From NCBI GenBank assembly GCA_937907975.1, contig CALEQS010000174.1, positions 1 through 8,527 of the forward strand: a DNA stretch of 8,527 nt, read 5' to 3'. The notes below the pieces were generated by a model, which worked only from the letters and a program-made list of their open reading frames with translations, searched no databases and had not been told where the DNA came from. The position numbers and the translations under genes are program-made. Of this stretch, positions 5,787 through 8,527 are shown one piece after another (within the stretch, counting starts at the first letter, position 1; each line of letters begins with the position of its first letter). This stretch comes from an uncultured Clostridia bacterium. Its GTDB lineage: Bacteria > Bacillota > Clostridia > Oscillospirales > Oscillospiraceae.

Positions 5787-6700
5787 GCTTTGACCTCCTC
5801 AATGGTGCGCTTCAGGCTTTCGGCGTCCTCCACGTTGAGCGCGCGGACGTCAGAATTGATCTTGCCAATCAGACCGGACAGCGTCTTGCCGGGGCCGACC
5901 TCGATAAAGGTATCCACGCCGGCGGCGATCATATTCTCTACAATGGTCTGCCAGCGCACCGGGTTTTCCACCTGACGGGATAGCAGATCCTTGAACTGTC
6001 CGTCCTCATAGGGCCGGGCAGTCACATTAGAATAAAGCGGGCAACTGGGGGTGCCAAACTCCATGGGAGCGAGCACCTCGGCCAGCCCCCTGGCGGCGGA
6101 GGACATGAAGGGGGAGTGGAACGCGCCGCTCACCTTCAGGGGGAGCGCACGGCCGCCCGCTGCCTTGACTGCCGCCTTAAAGCCATCCATGCTGGCGCTG
6201 AGTCCGGCGCAGACGGTCTGAGCGGGGGAGTTGTAGTTGACGGGGTAGACCTGATCGAACTGACCGGCCAGCTCCTCCACCTTCTCCGGGGGCAGCTTGA
6301 CAACAGCGACCATGGCGGAATCGGCGGCATTGGAGGCCTCCTGCATCAGCTCACCGCGGCGGCAGACCAGCTTGAAGCCGTCCTCCAGAGAGACGGCGCC
6401 GGAAAAGGCCAGCGCGGAGATCTCACCCAGGGAGAAGCCGGCCAGCGCGTCGGGATGAATGCCGGCCTCGACCAGCGCCCGGGCGGCGGCCACCTCGACG
6501 GCGAACATATCGGGCTGGGTGTTGGCCGTAACGGTCAGCTCCGCCTTGGTGCCGTTGAAGCACTGTTCACTGGTGCCGGGGCGGATGCTGTCGCACAGCT
6601 CAAACACCGCCCTGGCGGCGGCACTGCACTCATAGAGCTCTTTCCCCATGCCCGGGGCCTGAGCACCCTGGCCGGAAAAGACAAAAGCGATTTTACCCAT
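5783..6700 (-). CDS. fabD: Malonyl-CoA:ACP transacylase FabD
   Basis: FabD transfers malonyl from malonyl-CoA to the phosphopantetheine arm of ACP. The 305-residue protein has the usual length. It shows FVFSGQGAQAPGMG at the N-terminus (6-19), the nucleophile elbow GFSLGE with S90, R115 in the CRRGELMQ segment, and the catalytic H195 in SGAFHSPFM. The C-terminal VGPGKTLSGL is also typical. The elbow has phenylalanine at 89 where GHSLGE is the common form. The ATG at 6698-6700 is the only start that keeps the conserved N-terminus, but the 18 nt between the acpP stop and this ATG have no recognisable Shine-Dalgarno sequence. Translation may depend on coupling to acpP. Confidence 0.96.
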   Translation of the reverse strand: MGKIAFVFSGQGAQAPGMGKELYECSAAARAVFELCDSIRPGTSEQCFNGTKAELTVTANTQPDMFAVEVAAARALVEAGIHPDALAGFSLGEISALAFSGAVSLEDGFKLVCRRGELMQEASNAADSAMVAVVKLPPEKVEELAGQFDQVYPVNYNSPAQTVCAGLSASMDGFKAAVKAAGGRALPLKVSGAFHSPFMSSAARGLAEVLAPMEFGTPSCPLYSNVTARPYEDGQFKDLLSRQVENPVRWQTIVENMIAAGVDTFIEVGPGKTLSGLIGKINSDVRALNVEDAESLKRTIEEVKA

Positions 6701-6709
6701 AATTCGGAT

Positions 6710-6725
6710 GATCTGAGATCAGATC
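6710..6725 (-). other. Hairpin across the acpP stop codon
   Basis: GATCTG and CAGATC (6710-6715 and 6720-6725) form a perfect 6-bp inverted repeat with a 4-nt loop over the acpP stop codon (6719-6721). It lies 9 nt before the fabD ATG, in the space where a ribosome-binding site would be expected. It may affect acpP mRNA stability or fabD initiation; this is inference. Confidence 0.4.
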
Positions 6726-6940
6726 TTGCTTTCGATGAAGTCGACCAGCTCGCCGATGGTGTTCATCTTCTCTTCCAGCTCCAGCTCGACGTCCAGCTCT
6801 TCCTCCAGCTCCATGACCATCTCGACGGTCTCCAGGGAGTCGATGCCCAGGCTCTCGAAGGTGGTGTCACGGGTGAACTCGGAAGCGTCGCGGCCAGTGT
6901 GGTCAGCCAGAATCTCAGTCAGCTTAGCGTAAATATCCAT
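6719..6940 (-). CDS. acpP: Acyl carrier protein
   Basis: AcpP carries the growing acyl chain on a phosphopantetheine arm. The 73-residue acidic protein has the ACP signature LGIDSLETVEMVMELEE, with S35 of the DSL motif as the attachment site. The length, the helix II acidic recognition patch and the C-terminal TIGELVDFI are standard for fatty-acid ACPs. A strong AGGAGG lies about 8 nt before the ATG at 6938-6940. It is the first gene of the operon, with a leader of about 85 nt, and is followed by fabD after 18 nt. A potential hairpin (6710-6715 with 6720-6725) spans its stop codon. Confidence 0.96.
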   Translation of the reverse strand: MDIYAKLTEILADHTGRDASEFTRDTTFESLGIDSLETVEMVMELEEELDVELELEEKMNTIGELVDFIESKI

Positions 6941-6971
6941 AATAATTTCCTCCTGATATTTTCAGTAAACT

Positions 6972-6993
6972 ATTCCGCTCAAACAGTCGGAAT
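6972..6993 (-). other. Potential hairpin in the acpP leader
   Basis: ATTCCG and CGGAAT (6972-6977 and 6988-6993) form a 6-bp stem with a 10-nt loop in the 5' untranslated region of the fab operon, about 20 nt before the acpP ribosome-binding site. No T run follows, so it is not a terminator. It could be chance. Confidence 0.3.
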
Positions 6994-7031
6994 TCCAGCG
7001 CAGAGCATAGCAATGCACTTTAACTTTATTT

Positions 7032-7060
7032 ACTATATAGGCTCCGCACCCATTTGTCAA
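7032..7060 (-). promoter_or_regulatory. Sigma-A-type promoter of the fab operon
   Basis: Minus-strand TTGACA (7060-7055) and TATAGT (7037-7032) have a 17-bp spacer; only one -10 base departs from consensus. The start point should fall near 7025, giving a leader of about 85 nt before acpP. I did not recognise a FapR- or FabT-type operator overlapping it. The metK promoter points the opposite way, with 79 bp between the two -35 boxes. Confidence 0.88.
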
Positions 7061-7072
7061 GATTTTCGCATT

Positions 7073-7102
7073 CACGAAGTGCAGGATAATCGGCACAAAG
7101 TG
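7073..7102. repeat. Paired CACNAAGTG boxes between divergent promoters
   Basis: CACGAAGTG (7073-7081) and CACAAAGTG (7094-7102) differ at one base, each is a CAC-N3-GTG dyad, and they are spaced 21 bp apart, about two turns of the helix. They lie between the fab and metK -35 boxes. This layout would suit a dimeric regulator of one or both transcripts. There is no known regulator I can name for the motif, and two short copies could arise by chance. Confidence 0.35.
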
Positions 7103-7139
7103 ACGGAATGTCTAGTAAAAATAAACGAAGGGAAAAGCC

Positions 7140-7168
7140 TTGACAGGGAAGAACGCTCCATATATAAT
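7140..7168 (+). promoter_or_regulatory. Sigma-A-type promoter of metK
   Basis: TTGACA (7140-7145) and TATAAT (7163-7168) are perfect consensus hexamers with a 17-bp spacer. The start point should lie near 7175, just upstream of the SAM riboswitch. The strong promoter fits a system where control is exerted later by the riboswitch terminator. Confidence 0.92.
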
Positions 7169-7187
7169 ACTGATGAAAATTGAACAG

Positions 7188-7295
7188 CCTTATCAAGAGT
7201 GGTGGAGGGATCGGCCCGATGAAGCCCGGCAACCTGCCCGGCGCGCAAGCGTGCGGCAAGGTGCCAATTCCGGCGGTATGTATCGAAAGATGAGG
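7188..7295 (+). promoter_or_regulatory. SAM-I (S-box) riboswitch aptamer
   Basis: The aptamer binds S-adenosylmethionine and lowers metK transcription when SAM is plentiful. The S-box core is clear: TTATCAAGAG, then GGTGGAGGGA, GGCCCGATGAAGCCCGGCAACC (7213-7234, given as the conserved block), GGTGCCAATTC and AAAGATGAG. The P1 helix is formed by CCTTATC (7188-7194) and GATGAGG (7289-7295). P3 is formed around 7236-7257 by G/C-rich arms with a short AA loop. P4 appears short here, perhaps CGGT/ATCG with a 4-nt loop. A terminator follows, so control is by transcription attenuation. Confidence 0.96.
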
Positions 7296-7308
7296 GTACT
7301 TACGAGAA

Positions 7309-7336
7309 CACGTTCCGCCGCGGAACGTGCTTTTTT
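7309..7336 (+). terminator. Riboswitch-controlled terminator upstream of metK
   Basis: CACGTTCCG (7309-7317) and CGGAACGTG (7321-7329) form a perfect stem, followed after one C by six T (7331-7336). It lies 13 nt after the P1 helix of the SAM-I aptamer. With SAM bound, P1 forms and this hairpin ends transcription; I did not resolve the exact antiterminator pairing. Confidence 0.93.
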
Positions 7337-7385
7337 AATCTATTCTTTAGGGCTGATTCAAAAAGAAAAGGAAAGGAAGATCCCT

Positions 7386-8527
7386 ATGAAAGAACACATC
7401 TTTACTTCTGAATCTGTCACCGAAGGACATCCCGACAAAATCTGCGACCAGATCTCTGACGCAGTTCTGGACGCCATTCTGGAGCAGGATCCCAATGGCC
7501 GCGTTGCCTGCGAGACCGTAACCACCACCGGCATGGTGATGGTGATGGGTGAGATCTCCACTACCGCCTATGCGGACATTCCCTCTATCGTGCGCAAGAC
7601 CGTGGAGCGCATCGGTTATAATGATTCTGCCTCCGGTTTCGATGCCAAGAGCTGCGCCGTGCTGACCAGCATCGACGAGCAGTCTCCCGACATTGCCCTC
7701 GGTGTGGATCACTCCATGGAGTATAAGGCGGACGCCAAGGATGCTGCCGATCTGGTGGGTGCCGGCGATCAGGGCATGATGTTCGGTTTCGCCTGTGACG
7801 AGACCCCCGAGCTGATGCCAGCGCCCATCTCTCTGTCCCATCAGCTGGCCCACCGGCTGACCGAGGTGCGCAAGGACGGCACCCTGCCCTGGCTGCGCCC
7901 GGACGGCAAGACCCAGGTGACCGTGGCCTATGACGAGCAGAACCATGTGGATTGGTGCCCCGCCATCGTGGTGTCCACCCAGCACGCCCCGGAGATCGAG
8001 CTGAAGGATCTGCGGGAGGCCATCATTGAAACGGTCATCCGCCCCGTCCTGCCTGAGAGCTATATCCGCCCGGAGACCAAGCTCTATGTGAACCCCACCG
8101 GCCGCTTTGTGGTGGGCGGCCCCTGCGGCGATACCGGCCTGACCGGCCGCAAGATCATTGTCGACACCTACGGCGGCGCGGCTGCCCACGGCGGCGGCTG
8201 CTTCTCCGGCAAGGATCCCACCAAGGTGGACCGTTCCGCGGCCTATATGGCCCGTCATGTGGCCAAGAATATTGTGGCCGCCGGCCTTGCCCGCCGCTGC
8301 CAGATCGAGCTGGCCTATGCCATCGGCGTGGCCCACCCCGTCTCTGTGCTGGTGGATACTCAGGGCACCGGCGTCCTGCCTGATGAGCAGCTCGGCGAGA
8401 TCGTGAACCGCACCTTCGATCTGCGTCCCTCCTCCATCATTTCCTACCTGGATCTGCGCCGCCCCATCTATGAGCAGACTGCCGCCTATGGCCACTTCGG
8501 CCGTCCCGAGCTGGACCTGCCCTGGGA
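7386..8527 (+). CDS. metK: S-adenosylmethionine synthetase, 5' part (runs off right edge)
   Basis: MetK makes S-adenosylmethionine from methionine and ATP in the cytoplasm. The reading frame from the ATG at 7386 is open for 380 codons to the window end with no stop, so only some 15-20 residues of a typical 395-400 residue protein are missing. It begins MKEHIFTSESVTEGHPDKIC, with the GHPDK motif at 14-18. GAGDQG is at 125-130, followed by MMFGFA. The RPDGKTQVTV segment follows in the middle domain. The second signature is present with H268 and K276 in HGGGCFSGKD; the family more often has alanine where C272 occurs here. AAGGAAG upstream provides a ribosome-binding site. The SAM-I riboswitch in its leader agrees fully with this assignment. 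Confidence 0.97.
   Translation, partial: MKEHIFTSESVTEGHPDKICDQISDAVLDAILEQDPNGRVACETVTTTGMVMVMGEISTTAYADIPSIVRKTVERIGYNDSASGFDAKSCAVLTSIDEQSPDIALGVDHSMEYKADAKDAADLVGAGDQGMMFGFACDETPELMPAPISLSHQLAHRLTEVRKDGTLPWLRPDGKTQVTVAYDEQNHVDWCPAIVVSTQHAPEIELKDLREAIIETVIRPVLPESYIRPETKLYVNPTGRFVVGGPCGDTGLTGRKIIVDTYGGAAAHGGGCFSGKDPTKVDRSAAYMARHVAKNIVAAGLARRCQIELAYAIGVAHPVSVLVDTQGTGVLPDEQLGEIVNRTFDLRPSSIISYLDLRRPIYEQTAAYGHFGRPELDLPW

Noticed and set aside
7026..7259. A 77-codon minus-strand open frame across the divergent promoter region
   Set aside because: It runs through the SAM riboswitch in antisense and both promoters, and shows no ribosome site or recognisable protein motif.
7347..8495. A 382-codon minus-strand open frame opposite metK
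   Set aside because: The plus strand encodes MetK with all signatures, an excellent promoter and a SAM riboswitch. The minus-strand product is a G/H-rich shadow.

Overview
The window looks like a chromosomal segment of a fairly GC-rich member of the Firmicutes, class Clostridia, probably close to the Oscillospiraceae. This placement is inference. It rests on a Trp-type T-box, a SAM-I riboswitch on metK, AT-rich sigma-A-type promoters in a GC-rich coding background, strong Shine-Dalgarno sites, a type II fatty-acid cluster in clostridial style, and an acetyl-CoA carboxylase carboxyltransferase whose beta and alpha subunits are fused. No phage, IS, CRISPR, tRNA or rRNA was seen.

Layout, read along the minus strand from right to left. 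A divergent regulatory region (about 6941-7385) separates metK (plus strand, runs off the right edge) from a fatty-acid synthesis operon (minus strand). The operon order is acpP, fabD, fabG, fabF, fabZ, accDA. Its promoter is at 7032-7060 and it ends at a strong intrinsic terminator at 1378-1412. A small GNAT acetyltransferase gene follows directly behind that terminator. Then comes an independent promoter (812-840) and a T-box leader (522-805) with a UGG specifier, controlling trpE, which runs off the left edge.

How the genes work together. The AccDA carboxyltransferase makes malonyl-CoA. FabD moves the malonyl group to AcpP. FabF condenses it with the growing acyl-ACP, FabG reduces the ketone, and FabZ dehydrates the hydroxyacyl-ACP. 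The enoyl reductase (FabK or FabI), the initiating synthase FabH, the biotin carrier AccB and the biotin carboxylase AccC are not in the window and must be encoded elsewhere if the pathway is complete. metK makes S-adenosylmethionine and is switched off by SAM through its leader. trpE starts tryptophan synthesis and is controlled by uncharged tRNA-Trp.

The least explained parts are RNA-level features inside the fab operon. There is a 195-nt gap between fabG and fabF packed with potential hairpins, including pairings that would hide the fabF ribosome-binding site. A hairpin lies over the acpP stop codon in front of a fabD start with no evident Shine-Dalgarno site. A pair of CACNAAGTG boxes 21 bp apart sits between the divergent promoters. 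No wholly new multi-gene system is evident; the genes themselves are core metabolism.
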